DNA from: Bowmanella yangjiangensis
GTDB lineage: Bacteria; Pseudomonadota; Gammaproteobacteria; Enterobacterales; Alteromonadaceae
Assembly: GCF_017255015.1 (NCBI RefSeq)
Contig: NZ_JAFKCS010000013.1
Location: 1-64,000 of the forward strand
DNA: 64,000 nucleotides
Direction of reading: 5' to 3'
In this document: piece after piece, positions 1 to 9,640 of the stretch
Position numbering within the stretch: position 1 is the stretch's first letter
Layout of the letters: the number at the start of each line of letters is the position of its first letter
Translations under genes and position numbers: made by a program
Notes under the pieces: generated by a model
What the model was told of the DNA's origin: nothing
The model's input: the letters and a program-made list of their open reading frames with translations, nothing else
Databases searched by the model: none

Positions 1-708
1 TCCCGCAAGTCGGACAACCCTTCTATCACCCGTGATGTATCAGGTGAAGGGGTGCAACAAGCGCTGCTTAAACTGATTGAGGGCACCATTGCCTCTGTGC
101 CACCGCAAGGCGGGCGTAAGCATCCGCAGCAAGAGTTCTTGCAGGTAGACACGTCCAAGATCCTGTTTATCTGCGGTGGTGCCTTTGCCGGATTGGACAA
201 AGTTATCGAACAGCGCATGCAAACCGGTACTAGCATCGGCTTTGTCGCTCAGGTGCGCAGCAAAGAGCGTAAAGACGGTTTAGGTAAGCTGTTCCAGCAG
301 GTTGAACCGGAAGACTTGATCAAATATGGTTTGATCCCTGAGTTTATCGGTCGTTTGCCTGTAGTGGCGACACTCGAAGAGCTGAATGAAGAAGCCTTGA
401 TTCAGATCTTACGAGAGCCTAAGAACGCGCTAACCAAACAATATGGCGCATTATTCTCTATGGAGAATACTGAGCTGGAATTCCGTGATGATGCGTTGCA
501 TGCCATTGCGACCAAAGCCATGGAACGTAAAACCGGTGCCCGTGGTTTGCGTTCGATTGTTGAAGGCGTTCTGCTGGAAACTATGTATGAGCTGCCGGCC
601 ATGACTAATGTCAGTAAAGTGGTCATTGACGAGTCCGTGATCCGCGGCGAGTCCAAACCCATATTGATTTATGATAACGCCAAAGAAAAAAAGGCGGCAT
701 CTGAATAA
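1..708 (+). CDS. clpX: ClpX, ATP-binding unfoldase of ClpXP (3' part only)
   Basis: The window opens inside this gene; frame 1 is open from the first base and ends with TAA at 706-708, so about 235 C-terminal residues are present. Visible are the end of the AAA+ domain (sensor-1 region [13 protein letters not shown], pore-2 region VRSKERKDG) and the C-terminal small domain with the sensor-2 arginine in [10 protein letters not shown]. ClpX unfolds tagged substrates and feeds them to ClpP; in E. coli it lies directly upstream of lon, as here. The N-terminal zinc domain and the Walker motifs lie outside the window. Identity is clear from near-continuous similarity to the enterobacterial protein. 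Confidence 0.97.
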   Translation, partial: SRKSDNPSITRDVSGEGVQQALLKLIEGTIASVPPQGGRKHPQQEFLQVDTSKILFICGGAFAGLDKVIEQRMQTGTSIGFVAQVRSKERKDGLGKLFQQVEPEDLIKYGLIPEFIGRLPVVATLEELNEEALIQILREPKNALTKQYGALFSMENTELEFRDDALHAIATKAMERKTGARGLRSIVEGVLLETMYELPAMTNVSKVVIDESVIRGESKPILIYDNAKEKKAASE

Positions 709-710
709 AT

Positions 711-736
711 TAAGGCCCCCACAGGGGCCTTTTTTG
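711..736 (+). terminator. clpX rho-independent terminator
   Basis: A GC-rich stem (AAGGCCCC pairing with GGGGCCTT across a short CACA-type loop) is followed by a run of T. It lies three bases after the clpX stop and separates clpX from the lon promoter. Confidence 0.85.
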
Positions 737-767
737 TTGCTAGGATGACAAATATGACAGGGCATTC

Positions 768-795
768 GTTGAACTTCCCCTGACTATCCCCATAT
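768..795 (+). promoter_or_regulatory. Sigma-32-like heat-shock promoter of lon
   Basis: A -35-like GTTGAAC (768-774) and a -10-like CCCCATAT (788-795) are separated by 13 bp. They match the RpoH consensus CTTGAAA / CCCCATNT closely, the -10 exactly. The lon start codon follows about 38 bp later. lon is a known RpoH target in E. coli; assignment here is from sequence only. Confidence 0.75.
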
Positions 796-832
796 AACTT
801 CCAGTTTAGATTAGAACGATAAGAGATTGAGT

Positions 833-3202
833 ATGACGACTGAGCGACCTGAACGTGTCGAAATGCCCGTCCTGGCATTAAGGGATGTGGTGGTGTATCC
901 GCACATGGTGATCCCGCTGTTTGTTGGCCGGGAAAAATCCATCCAGTGTCTGGAAGCTGCCATGAATAATGACAAGCAGATCTTTTTGGTTGCTCAAAAA
1001 GACGCTGCTATTGATGAGCCGCAGACCGATGATATTTATAAGGTCGGTACTATTGCCACTATTTTACAGCTTTTGAAGTTGCCCGATGGCACGGTCAAAG
1101 TGTTGGTTGAAGGGAATGTGCGCGGTGAGATCCAGACCTACTTACAAACAGAAGAGTTTTTTGTTGCCGAGGTTATTAAGCAGCAAGACGATGCGATGGC
1201 TGATAGCGAACAGGAAGTACTGATTCGCTCAGCGATTTCGCAGTTTGAAGGTTATGTCAAACTGAATAAAAAGATTCCGCCAGAGGTACTGACATCGCTC
1301 AGCGGTATTGATGATGCCGCGCGTTTAGCCGATACCATGGCCGCCCATATGCCGCTTAAGTTGGCGGAAAAGCAAAAAGTACTGGAAATGGCGCAGGTCA
1401 ACGAGCGCCTGGAGTACTTAATGGCGCTGATGGAAGGCGAGATCGATCTGCTGCAAGTGGAAAAGAAGATCCGTACCCGGGTTAAAAAGCAGATGGAAAA
1501 GAGTCAGCGTGAGTACTATCTGAATGAGCAAATGAAAGCCATACAGAAAGAACTGGGCGAGCTGGACGAAGCGCCGGATGAGTTTGAAAGCCTGAGCAAG
1601 AAAATTGAAGAGGCAAAAATGTCGGCGGATGCTAAGCAAAAGGCATCGGCTGAGCTGCAAAAGCTGAAGATGATGTCACCTATGTCGGCCGAAGCGACAG
1701 TGGTGCGCAGTTATATTGATTGGTTAGTGTCTGTACCTTGGCATAAGCGCAGTAAGGTGAAGAAAAACCTGGCTGCCGCTGAACAAGTACTGGATGCCGA
1801 TCACTATGGCCTGGAGCGTGTCAAAGAACGCATTCTTGAATATCTGGCCGTGCAACAACGCGTTCGTAAACTCAAAGGACCGATTCTGTGTTTGGTAGGG
1901 CCTCCTGGCGTCGGTAAAACCTCACTTGGTCAATCCATTGCCAAGGCCACTGGCCGTGAATATGTACGCATGGCATTGGGCGGCGTGCGTGATGAAGCGG
2001 AGATTCGCGGGCATCGCCGCACTTATATAGGTTCACTGCCTGGCAAACTGATTCAGAAAATGGCCAAAGTAGGGGTGAAGAACCCCCTGTTTTTACTCGA
2101 CGAAATCGACAAAATGTCTTCGGATATGCGTGGTGACCCTGCTTCCGCGCTATTGGAAGTACTAGATCCAGAACAGAACAGTAGTTTCAGCGACCATTAT
2201 CTGGAAGTTGATTACGACTTGTCGGATGTGATGTTTGTGGCGACATCCAACAGTATGAATATCCCAGGCCCCTTGTTGGACAGGATGGAAGTGATTCGTC
2301 TGTCGGGTTATACCGAAGATGAGAAGCTGAATATTGCTACCCGCCATCTGATTGAAAAACAGATGAGCCGTAATGGCCTGAAAAAAGGTGAGCTAATCAT
2401 CGAAGAGTCGGCCATTTTGGGCGTGATTCGTTACTACACCCGTGAAGCCGGGGTACGTAGCCTGGAGCGGGAGATTTCCAAAATCTGCCGTAAGGCGGTG
2501 AAGAATATCTTGCTCGACAAGTCTATTAAGAAGGTCGTGGTGACCCAGGAAAACCTGGCTGACTATCTTGGTGTGCAGCGCTTTGATTACGGTAAGGCTG
2601 ACAAGAATAACCAGATTGGTCAGGTTACCGGTTTGGCCTGGACACAAGTGGGCGGTGATCTGCTGACCATTGAAACCGCTGCCGTTGCCGGTAAGGGCAA
2701 AACTACCTTCACTGGCTCCTTAGGTGATGTGATGCAGGAGTCTATTCAAACTGCCATGACGGTGGTGCGCAGTCGTGCTGGCAAGCTGGGTATTAATGAA
2801 GACTTCTATGAAAAGCGCGATATTCACGTGCATGTGCCTGAAGGGGCTACCCCTAAAGATGGCCCAAGTGCGGGGATCGCCATGTGTACTGCACTGGTAT
2901 CGACGCTAACTGGCAACCCGGTTCGCTGCGATGTGGCGATGACAGGGGAAATTACCTTACGAGGTGAAGTGCTGGCTATCGGTGGGTTAAAAGAGAAACT
3001 ACTGGCCGCCCACCGTGGTGGCATTAAAACTGTGGTTATTCCTAAAGAGAACGAGCGCGATTTGAAGGAAATTCCGGATAACGTGAAGCAGGATTTGGAT
3101 ATTCACCCGGTGCAATGGATTGATGAAGTGTTAGTTTTGGCACTCGAAAACAATCCTGAAGGCTTCGAAGTGATCAAAGCCAAAGAGGCTAAAACCTCTT
3201 AG
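833..3202 (+). CDS. lon: Lon ATP-dependent serine protease
   Basis: Cytoplasmic AAA+ protease that degrades misfolded and regulatory proteins. The order is: N-terminal LAN domain (starting [15 protein letters not shown]), a central coiled coil (about residues 185-290), AAA+ module with Walker [10 protein letters not shown] and Walker B FLLDEIDK, and C-terminal protease domain with the catalytic serine in PKDGPSAGI and a downstream Lys in the [10 protein letters not shown] segment. The ATG at 833 gives 789 residues and aligns with E. coli Lon; an in-frame TTG at 827 is rejected because AAGAG at 821-825 is correctly spaced for 833. It is preceded by a heat-shock promoter and followed by a strong terminator, so it is likely monocistronic. 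Confidence 0.98.
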   Translation: MTTERPERVEMPVLALRDVVVYPHMVIPLFVGREKSIQCLEAAMNNDKQIFLVAQKDAAIDEPQTDDIYKVGTIATILQLLKLPDGTVKVLVEGNVRGEIQTYLQTEEFFVAEVIKQQDDAMADSEQEVLIRSAISQFEGYVKLNKKIPPEVLTSLSGIDDAARLADTMAAHMPLKLAEKQKVLEMAQVNERLEYLMALMEGEIDLLQVEKKIRTRVKKQMEKSQREYYLNEQMKAIQKELGELDEAPDEFESLSKKIEEAKMSADAKQKASAELQKLKMMSPMSAEATVVRSYIDWLVSVPWHKRSKVKKNLAAAEQVLDADHYGLERVKERILEYLAVQQRVRKLKGPILCLVGPPGVGKTSLGQSIAKATGREYVRMALGGVRDEAEIRGHRRTYIGSLPGKLIQKMAKVGVKNPLFLLDEIDKMSSDMRGDPASALLEVLDPEQNSSFSDHYLEVDYDLSDVMFVATSNSMNIPGPLLDRMEVIRLSGYTEDEKLNIATRHLIEKQMSRNGLKKGELIIEESAILGVIRYYTREAGVRSLEREISKICRKAVKNILLDKSIKKVVVTQENLADYLGVQRFDYGKADKNNQIGQVTGLAWTQVGGDLLTIETAAVAGKGKTTFTGSLGDVMQESIQTAMTVVRSRAGKLGINEDFYEKRDIHVHVPEGATPKDGPSAGIAMCTALVSTLTGNPVRCDVAMTGEITLRGEVLAIGGLKEKLLAAHRGGIKTVVIPKENERDLKEIPDNVKQDLDIHPVQWIDEVLVLALENNPEGFEVIKAKEAKTS

Positions 3203-3248
3203 TCGGATTGCCGCACAAGCAAAAAAAGCCCTGTAATGAGGCAATAAG

Positions 3249-3290
3249 CGCAAAAAGTTGCTGTAAAACGTGGCTTTTTGCGTTTTTTTT
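3249..3290 (+). terminator. lon terminator
   Basis: A perfect 9-bp stem, CGCAAAAAG with CTTTTTGCG, encloses a 16-nt loop and runs into eight T residues at 3283-3290. Confidence 0.85.
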
Positions 3291-3409
3291 GATTTGTGGG
3301 GCTTCCCTCCCACAAAAGTTGTGGTAGCCTTAAATTCGAATTCGCTTCAAGCCTTGTCACGAAAGGGATCGCAGCGATTCAGTAACTGAAAGATTAACGA
3401 AAACTTGGC

Positions 3410-3438
3410 TTGAAGTTGCTATTCAAGCTTGTTATAAC
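3410..3438 (+). promoter_or_regulatory. Sigma-70 promoter of hupB
   Basis: TTGAAG (3410-3415), a 17-bp spacer and TATAAC (3433-3438) form a good housekeeping promoter about 60 bp before the hupB start. The -35 overlaps the right arm of an inverted repeat (see findings). Confidence 0.6.
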
Positions 3439-3497
3439 AATTTCGCAACAAGTGTTTGCGAATTAGCAATATAATAACAATTGAAGGGGATGATATT

Positions 3498-3770
3498 GTG
3501 AATAAGTCTCAACTAATCGATAAAATCGCTGCTGGCGCGGATATTTCCAAGGCTGCTGCAGGCCGTGCTCTTGACGCCCTGACTGACGCAGTAACTGAAG
3601 CGCTTAAAGGCGGTGATCAAGTTGCTCTGGTTGGCTTTGGTACTTTCTCCGTGCGTGAGCGTTCTGCTCGTAGCGGCCGCAACCCTCAGACCGGTGCGAC
3701 CATTCAAATCGCAGCTGCCAAAGTGCCTTCTTTCAAAGCTGGTAAAGCTCTGAAGGATGCTTGCAACTAA
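3498..3770 (+). CDS. hupB: HU-beta, nucleoid DNA-binding protein
   Basis: Small basic histone-like protein of 90 residues that bends and compacts DNA as HU dimers. The signature arm region around [20 protein letters not shown] and the C-terminal [10 protein letters not shown] are present, and the N-terminus [17 protein letters not shown] is that of HupB rather than HupA or IHF. The start is the GTG at 3498, as in E. coli, with a strong Shine-Dalgarno GAAGGGGA at 3483-3490; an upstream extension is open but has no ribosome site and does not fit the family. The gene stands alone between its own promoter and terminator. Confidence 0.97.
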   Translation: MNKSQLIDKIAAGADISKAAAGRALDALTDAVTEALKGGDQVALVGFGTFSVRERSARSGRNPQTGATIQIAAAKVPSFKAGKALKDACN

Positions 3771-3786
3771 TCCGATTTTTCGGTTT

Positions 3787-3818
3787 AAAAAAAGCGATGA
3801 GAAATCATCGCTTTTTTT
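3787..3818 (+). terminator. hupB terminator
   Basis: A perfect 14-bp stem, A7-GCGATGA with TCATCGC-T7, closes a GAAA tetraloop and supplies its own T tract. Confidence 0.9.
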
Positions 3819-3996
3819 ATTTATGCGCAGCAAAGAAGCAAAGTTGGGTTTAATGTCAGCGACCTGTCAACTGCGCATTTTGCCACTGCCAATGGCATTC
3901 TGTTTCCAGCCATGCTGGGTTATAATCCCACCCGTTTGACTAAGTGCTGACCACACCGATAGCGGTGCTGGAGCGAATTGGAGTTTAAAGACCAAG

Positions 3997-5883
3997 ATGT
4001 TAGAGAGAATCAGAGAAGGATCCCAAGGATTTTGGGCCAAAGCTATATTGGGCTTGGTGATATTAACCTTCGCCTTGGCTGGTGTTGGTAGCTATTTAAA
4101 TGCCAAGACCGATGTCCCGGTTGCAACGGTCAATGGTGACGATATCAGCCAATCCAGCCTGGAGAATGCTTATCAGAACGAAAGAGCCAGGATGGAAAAT
4201 CAATATGGTGAAGCCTTTGCCAATTTGATGGCCGACACTGAATATATGAAAACCTTCAAGCGTGGTCTGCTGGATCGCTTGATTGCGGACAAACTGGTTG
4301 AGCAAACCGCCGCAGACCTGGGTATGCGTGTCAGCGATGCTCAGGTAAAAGATGCCTTGTTAGCTATGCCTGAGTTTCAGGTTGGAGGCATTTTCAACAA
4401 TGACAGGTATCAGGCTATTTTGCGCCAGGCAGGCATGCAGCCGCAGGATTTTCGTGAGCGAATCCGTCTGGACATGACTCGCCAGCAACTGGTCAGCGCG
4501 CTGCTTGGCAGTGAATTTAGCTTAGATAGCGAAGTTGAGCAGGTGTACGCGCTGCAGCAGCAGCAAAGAGACATCAGCTATGTGATGATATTTGCCAAGC
4601 AGTTTTTGGACAGCGTAGCAGTATCTGAAGAAGATGTTAGCAACTATTATCAAAGCAATATCAGTAATTTTGATACCGAAGAGCGCGTATCTCTGCGTTA
4701 CCTAGAGCTTAAAGTTGAGGATCTGATGGCTGGCATTGACGTCTCCGAACAAGAGATTAACGATGCTTATCAAGCCAATATGGAGCAATACCGCACCGCG
4801 GCTGAGCGTCGTGCCTCGCACATCCTGATTGAGTTTGGTGATGATGAGCAAAAAGCCAGAGAGCAAGCCGAAGAGGTGCTGAAACGGGCTAAGAGCGGCG
4901 AAGATTTTGCCGCGTTGGCTAAAGAGTTCTCTGCTGATGATTTTAGTGCTGAAAATGGTGGTGACTTGGATTGGTTTGGTCGGGATGTGATGGATCCTGC
5001 CTTTGAAGAAGCAACTTTTGCACTGACCCAAGAAGGCGATATCAGCGATGTGGTAGAGAGTTCATTTGGCTTGCACATCATTAAGCTGACCGGTGTCAAA
5101 GCGGAAGAAGTGCAGCCTTTGGATGCTGTTAAAGACGAGATTGTTGCACAGGTTAAACGTGATAAGGCGCAAGCAGAGTTTTACCAGTTGCATCAACAAG
5201 TCGCAGAGATGGCCTTTGAACAACCAGATAATCTGGAAGATGTTGCAGGCTTGCTAGGTAAAGAATTACAAACCAGTGACATCTTCAGTCGTGCAGAAGC
5301 GCAGGGGGTATTCGCAGGAAACCAGGTGTTGAATGTCGCTTTTTCTGATGAGCTGATCGAAGAAGGCGTCAACAGTGAAGTCATTGATGTTACCCCTGAT
5401 CATTTAATCGTGATGCGCGTCGCAGAGCATCAACCTCAGCGTACTCGTCCTTTGGCTGAGGTGTCTGAAGAAATCCTTGCGCAATTAAAGGCTGATAAGG
5501 CGCAAAGTGCGGCCAAGCAATGGGCCGATGAAGTGGTGAGTTTGTCTGCCAGTGGCGAGGATATTCAGTCCAAGCTTGACGAAAAGGCCTTGGTTTGGGC
5601 AAGCGAAGCGAATCAGGTGCGTTATGGCTCTTTATTGCCTGCCGCTGTTGTAGAGCAAGCGTTCAAGCTGGGTATGGATGCGAAAATGGCTGCAGTTAAC
5701 ACTGCTGACGGTAATGTCGCTATCGTCCGTCTTGATGCTATTCATCAGGCTGCTAAAGCGGAAGAGGCAATGCTGGCAGGGTTGGAGCAGCGTTTGACTT
5801 CTGGTCGCAGCCAGCAGCTTTATGTGGACTTTATTGAGGCGCTAAAGGAAAAAGCGGATATTGAGATCCACGCCGTTCAGTAA
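3997..5883 (+). CDS. ppiD: PpiD periplasmic folding factor (parvulin-type PPIase family)
   Basis: Inner-membrane-anchored periplasmic chaperone of 628 residues. A short cytoplasmic N-terminus (MLERIREGSQG) is followed by one membrane segment at about residues 15-34 (AILGLVILTFALAGVGSYL), a SurA-N-like chaperone region, and a parvulin domain at about 265-365 containing RASHILI and FGLHIIKL. It helps nascent periplasmic and outer-membrane proteins at the Sec translocon. The position after hupB is the same as in E. coli. The C-terminal region is a divergent second chaperone part. Start ATG at 3997 fits the family. Confidence 0.95.
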   Translation: MLERIREGSQGFWAKAILGLVILTFALAGVGSYLNAKTDVPVATVNGDDISQSSLENAYQNERARMENQYGEAFANLMADTEYMKTFKRGLLDRLIADKLVEQTAADLGMRVSDAQVKDALLAMPEFQVGGIFNNDRYQAILRQAGMQPQDFRERIRLDMTRQQLVSALLGSEFSLDSEVEQVYALQQQQRDISYVMIFAKQFLDSVAVSEEDVSNYYQSNISNFDTEERVSLRYLELKVEDLMAGIDVSEQEINDAYQANMEQYRTAAERRASHILIEFGDDEQKAREQAEEVLKRAKSGEDFAALAKEFSADDFSAENGGDLDWFGRDVMDPAFEEATFALTQEGDISDVVESSFGLHIIKLTGVKAEEVQPLDAVKDEIVAQVKRDKAQAEFYQLHQQVAEMAFEQPDNLEDVAGLLGKELQTSDIFSRAEAQGVFAGNQVLNVAFSDELIEEGVNSEVIDVTPDHLIVMRVAEHQPQRTRPLAEVSEEILAQLKADKAQSAAKQWADEVVSLSASGEDIQSKLDEKALVWASEANQVRYGSLLPAAVVEQAFKLGMDAKMAAVNTADGNVAIVRLDAIHQAAKAEEAMLAGLEQRLTSGRSQQLYVDFIEALKEKADIEIHAVQ

Positions 5884-5895
5884 TGTGGTTGAAAT

Positions 5896-5925
5896 AAAAA
5901 AACGCTGCAATTGCAGCGTTTTTTT
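5896..5925. terminator. Bidirectional terminator between ppiD and sapF
   Basis: A perfect 15+15 inverted repeat (A7-CGCTGCAA/TTGCAGCG-T7) lies between the convergent ends of ppiD and sapF, with A and T tracts serving both strands. Confidence 0.85.
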
Positions 5926-5959
5926 ATGTCTGGGGGATTGTCGTTTTCCTGAATAGGGG

Positions 5960-6736
5960 TTAATCATCACGACTGATCAGCGCTTGGTAAGCGTGAATCA
6001 AGCGACGAGTGTAGTCAGACTTAGGCCAGTTGAATATTACATCGGTCTTTCCAGACTCCACCAACTGGCCGGCTTCCAGTACCAGAATGCGATCACTGAT
6101 ATGCCGTACAATACCCAGGTTGTGTGAGATAAATATAAAACCCAGTCCCAGGTCTCGTTGTAACTTCATCAACAAGTTGACAGTTTGCGAGCGAACCGAC
6201 GGGTCAAGGGCGGCAAAGGGTTCATCAGCCACTAAAACCTGGGGGTTAAGAATAAGAGCTCGTGCTACGGCAACCCGTTGCCTTTGCCCCTCAGATAACA
6301 TATGGCGGTAAAAATATTGGTGTTCCGGCAGCATGCCTACCAGTTTCAGGGTTTCTTCTATTTTGCGCTTACGTTCACGCGCATCCAGGTCCGTATTAAG
6401 AATCAATGGCTCTTCCAACAAACTACCCAGCGTCAGAGCGGGATTCAGCGATTCTTTACTGTGTTGAAAAATCATGCGGATAGCCTGAAAGCGCTGACGC
6501 TTATCATGCAGTGATTCACCATTTAACAGAATTTCCCCGGCACTGGGACGCGCTACGCCAACCAGTAATTTGGCCAACAAGGACTTTCCTGAGCCATTCT
6601 CACCCATAATGGCCATAGTCTCGCCAGCTTTAAGTTCAAAGCTGACCGGAGCCAGACTGAAACGCTCTTGCTTGGCGAACCAGGATTTATCTTTCTTACA
6701 ATAACTGAGGTTAGAGACAGTCAGTAACGGGTTCAT
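5960..6736 (-). CDS. sapF: SapF, ATPase of the Sap ABC transporter
   Basis: ATP-binding subunit of 258 residues of the dipeptide/oligopeptide-type ABC importer SapABCDF, known in enterics for antimicrobial-peptide resistance, putrescine export and potassium-uptake effects. It has Walker A GENGSGKS, a canonical signature LSEGQRQR and Walker B VLVADEPF with its catalytic Glu. It is last in the leftward operon pspF-sapABCDF and overlaps sapD by ATGA. The partner SapD has degenerate motifs, so SapF carries the only canonical signature and catalytic glutamate. Confidence 0.93.
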   Translation of the reverse strand: MNPLLTVSNLSYCKKDKSWFAKQERFSLAPVSFELKAGETMAIMGENGSGKSLLAKLLVGVARPSAGEILLNGESLHDKRQRFQAIRMIFQHSKESLNPALTLGSLLEEPLILNTDLDARERKRKIEETLKLVGMLPEHQYFYRHMLSEGQRQRVAVARALILNPQVLVADEPFAALDPSVRSQTVNLLMKLQRDLGLGFIFISHNLGIVRHISDRILVLEAGQLVESGKTDVIFNWPKSDYTRRLIHAYQALISRDD

Positions 6737-7728
6737 ATCTTATCCCTGTGCAGGGGAAAATGGCAGGCGTAGTGATGGTCGTGGATGCGGCGCACATCGG
6801 GCATTTTTACACATTCCTTTTGTGCTCTGGGACAGCGAGGTCCGAGACGACAGCCAATAGGTAAATGTTGCAAGGTAGGAATGGTGCCGTCCAAGCTGGA
6901 AAGAGCTGCCTTTGGTGGTAGATCACGCCTGAAACTGGGGGCGCTATCCAGTAAGGCTTTAGTATATGGATGCAGTGGACGCCTTTTTAATTGCCCCATT
7001 TTGCCACTTTCTACGGTTTGCCCACAGTAGAGCACCGTCATAGTGTCTGCCATGGCTGAAATGGCCAGTAAGTCATGACTGACAAACAGTATGCTTAATT
7101 CTCGGGTTTTATTCAGCTTAGCCAGCAGACGCAGGACCTGGACTTTGGTTGTAGGTTCCATGCCCATGGTCGGATTATCTGCGATAAGTAATTTGGGGTT
7201 AGACACTAATGCCATGGCGAGGGCAAATTTTTGACTGATGTCTTCTGCCACCTCATGGGGATAACTGCCAAGGCAGAGATCATGATCTCGAATGCCAACC
7301 TTATGTAATTGCTGTGCTGAAATCTCTCGTCTTTGTTGTCTACGTTGCCAGAACCAGCCTTTACTTAATTGTGAATCGGCAATACTTTCTTCTATCTGTT
7401 CACGTAATGTTGCAGAGGGATCGAGAGAGGTTGCCGGGTTTTGCAGCACCACAGATATTTCACTGCGGGTGATAGAGCGTCGCTGGCTGTCAGACATGGA
7501 TAACAGATCCTGTCCTTTCCAGTTCATCCGGTCGGCCGTGACCTTCCAACGATCAGACAAGGCCCCAACAATGGACTTTACCACCAGACTTTTGCCTGAA
7601 CCAGATTCGCCAACTAATGCGCGTACTTCGCGGCTATCAATGCTTAGATTTATCTTATCCAACGCCTTGACCCAGCCGAGCGGGGTATCAATCTCTAAAG
7701 TCAGGTTTTTGATATCTAACAGTGGCAT
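6733..7728 (-). CDS. sapD: SapD, ATPase of the Sap ABC transporter (degenerate motifs)
   Basis: Second ATP-binding subunit, 331 residues, with Walker A GESGSGKS and the C-terminal Cys-rich oligopeptide-type extension (CRLGPRCPRAQKECVK). Two key positions are unusual: the signature LSGGQ is replaced by VAEDISQ, and the residue after the Walker B Asp is Asn (LLIADNPT) where a catalytic Glu is expected; the codon reads AAT. E. coli SapD also has a weak signature but, from memory, keeps DEPT. The gene shares one base with sapC upstream and overlaps sapF downstream, so it is translated as part of the operon. Confidence 0.93.
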   Translation of the reverse strand: MPLLDIKNLTLEIDTPLGWVKALDKINLSIDSREVRALVGESGSGKSLVVKSIVGALSDRWKVTADRMNWKGQDLLSMSDSQRRSITRSEISVVLQNPATSLDPSATLREQIEESIADSQLSKGWFWQRRQQRREISAQQLHKVGIRDHDLCLGSYPHEVAEDISQKFALAMALVSNPKLLIADNPTMGMEPTTKVQVLRLLAKLNKTRELSILFVSHDLLAISAMADTMTVLYCGQTVESGKMGQLKRRPLHPYTKALLDSAPSFRRDLPPKAALSSLDGTIPTLQHLPIGCRLGPRCPRAQKECVKMPDVRRIHDHHYACHFPLHRDKI

Positions 7729-8621
7729 TATTGATTCACCCTGTTTTTCAATGCGGTACGCAGGCCATCACCCACCAGATTGATGGAGAGCACCATTAAA
7801 AAGATCGCAGCACCTGGCAGAGAAATACTCCAGGGCGCGACATAAGCAGTTTCCAATGCATCAGACAGCATCGCACCTAACTCGGGAGAAGGGGACTGGG
7901 CCCCCAGGTTTAGAAAACCCAATGCGGAAATGTCCAGAATGGCCACTGACAGGGCCATGGTGGCCTTTACGACCAGCATTTCGATCATATTCGGCAATAT
8001 GCTGTGAAAAAATATTCGGGCATCACTGGCGCCATCCAGACGCGCTGCGGTGACATACTCTTTGCGATATTCACCTCTGACCATATCGCGAGTGTGGTGA
8101 ATAAACTGCGGAATAAGCGCCAGGGTGATGGCCCACATGCTGTTCATTAACCCGGTTCCAAGGATAGCCACAATGATAATGGCAATGAGCAGGGTAGGGA
8201 TGGCCATAATGGCATCCAACAGGTGGTTGATGATACTTGCCCGCAAGCCATGACTCATCCCTGCATAAGCTCCTATACTGCAGCCGACCAACATGGCCAA
8301 TAGCACCAGGAAGAAGCTGACGCCAAAGGTAATCTGGCAACCATGTACTACCCTGGTAAGTAAATCTCTGCCAATCCCATCAGTTCCAAACAAATGAGTC
8401 ACATCACCATTGGCATCCCAGGCGGGTGGCAGCAGTATGGCATCGGTGTTTTGATCCAGGGGACCAAAGGGGAGAAACCAAGGGCCGAGCAACACCAGGA
8501 GCACAAAAAATCCCAGACACCACAGACCAGCAAGGGCAATGTGATTACGCTGGAATTCATTCCAGGTCTGGCGCACCGGTGAAGGATAAAATTCTTCGTC
8601 GTAAAAACTAGACTTGGGCAT
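7728..8621 (-). CDS. sapC: SapC, permease of the Sap ABC transporter
   Basis: Inner-membrane permease of 297 residues, BPD_transp_1 (OppC-like) family. One N-terminal membrane helix (ALAGLWCLGFFVLLVLLG) is followed by a periplasmic segment and five further helices, with the EAA loop around AARLDGASDARIFFHSILPN. It pairs with SapB to form the channel driven by SapDF. Start ATG at 8621 lies within the end of sapB, a 14-bp overlap, consistent with translational coupling. Confidence 0.93.
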   Translation of the reverse strand: MPKSSFYDEEFYPSPVRQTWNEFQRNHIALAGLWCLGFFVLLVLLGPWFLPFGPLDQNTDAILLPPAWDANGDVTHLFGTDGIGRDLLTRVVHGCQITFGVSFFLVLLAMLVGCSIGAYAGMSHGLRASIINHLLDAIMAIPTLLIAIIIVAILGTGLMNSMWAITLALIPQFIHHTRDMVRGEYRKEYVTAARLDGASDARIFFHSILPNMIEMLVVKATMALSVAILDISALGFLNLGAQSPSPELGAMLSDALETAYVAPWSISLPGAAIFLMVLSINLVGDGLRTALKNRVNQ

Positions 8622-9639
8622 GGAGCTGCTTCTTACTTAACGGGTAGATCATGCGTATTAGCAAATCTACGCTAATAGTCACTATGACAACCAAGGCCGA
8701 TACCGCCAGCATACCGCCCCGGATCGCGGGGAAGTCCCTCTGGTATATCGCCTGAATCATCCATTCTCCTATGCCTGGCCAGGAAAAAATGACTTCCACA
8801 ATCATGGCATTGGTTAGCAAAACGGTAAATTGCATGGCCAATTGCGGCATGATAGGGAGCAGGGCATTCTTCATACCATGGTGCCAGAATACCTGGGTTC
8901 TGCTTAGCCCTTTGGCGTAGGCCGCCTTAATGTAGTCACTGCCCATTACATTGATGACTGAGCGACGGGTTAGGCGTATTACCAGTGAGCTGGTGACGAT
9001 GGACAAGGCCAGAGTGGGTAGAAACAGGTGGTGTAAAGCGTCCATCAGTACTTGCTGTTTGTTAGCAATATCGGCACGTAAAATATCTACCAGCATAAAA
9101 CCGGTTTGATGAGGGATGTCATAGATAAGGCTTACCCGTCCTGACATTGGTAATCCCCCCCACTGCAGGGCAAACACTAATATCAATAACAGTGCCAGCC
9201 AAAATACCGGCATAGAGAAGCCAATTAAGCTGACTGAGAGAATACCCATGTCTGTATAGCGGCGATGATTTAATCCGGCCACAATACCTAAAGGGATCCC
9301 AATAAGCAGTGAAACTGCCATGGCATATAGGCTTAGTTCCAAGCTGGCTGGCAGAAACTGGCAAATATCCGAGAATATTGGGTTTTGTGAGGTCAGGCTC
9401 TGGCCCCATTCACCCGACAGGGTTAATTTCAGATACTGCCAAAATCCAGCAATATAGCCATTATCCAGGGCGTACATCATACGCAGTTGCTGGGTTTGAT
9501 CATCAGATGTGGTCGGGTTACCTGACAGGTTTGTCAGTGGATCGCCAGGAAACAAAAATGCCAGGGTGTAAGAGGCGATGCATAGGATCAGCAAGGTGAT
9601 AAATAGGAGATTAAGGCGACGTCCCAGATAAACAAACAT
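8608..9639 (-). CDS. sapB: SapB, permease of the Sap ABC transporter
   Basis: OppB-like inner-membrane permease of 343 residues. The N-terminus MFVYLGRRLNLLF leads into the first helix; the EAA loop is around AAYAKGLSRTQVFWHHGMKNALLP. An in-frame start at 9669 is rejected: the ATG at 9639 directly follows the sapA stop (TGATATG), has an AGGAAGGG ribosome site inside the sapA end, and matches the length of E. coli SapB. Confidence 0.93.
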   Translation of the reverse strand: MFVYLGRRLNLLFITLLILCIASYTLAFLFPGDPLTNLSGNPTTSDDQTQQLRMMYALDNGYIAGFWQYLKLTLSGEWGQSLTSQNPIFSDICQFLPASLELSLYAMAVSLLIGIPLGIVAGLNHRRYTDMGILSVSLIGFSMPVFWLALLLILVFALQWGGLPMSGRVSLIYDIPHQTGFMLVDILRADIANKQQVLMDALHHLFLPTLALSIVTSSLVIRLTRRSVINVMGSDYIKAAYAKGLSRTQVFWHHGMKNALLPIMPQLAMQFTVLLTNAMIVEVIFSWPGIGEWMIQAIYQRDFPAIRGGMLAVSALVVIVTISVDLLIRMIYPLSKKQLHAQV

Positions 9640-9640
9640 A

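Noticed and set aside
3757-3939. 60-codon open frame after hupB
   Set aside because: It starts inside hupB and runs through the hupB terminator; no coding character.
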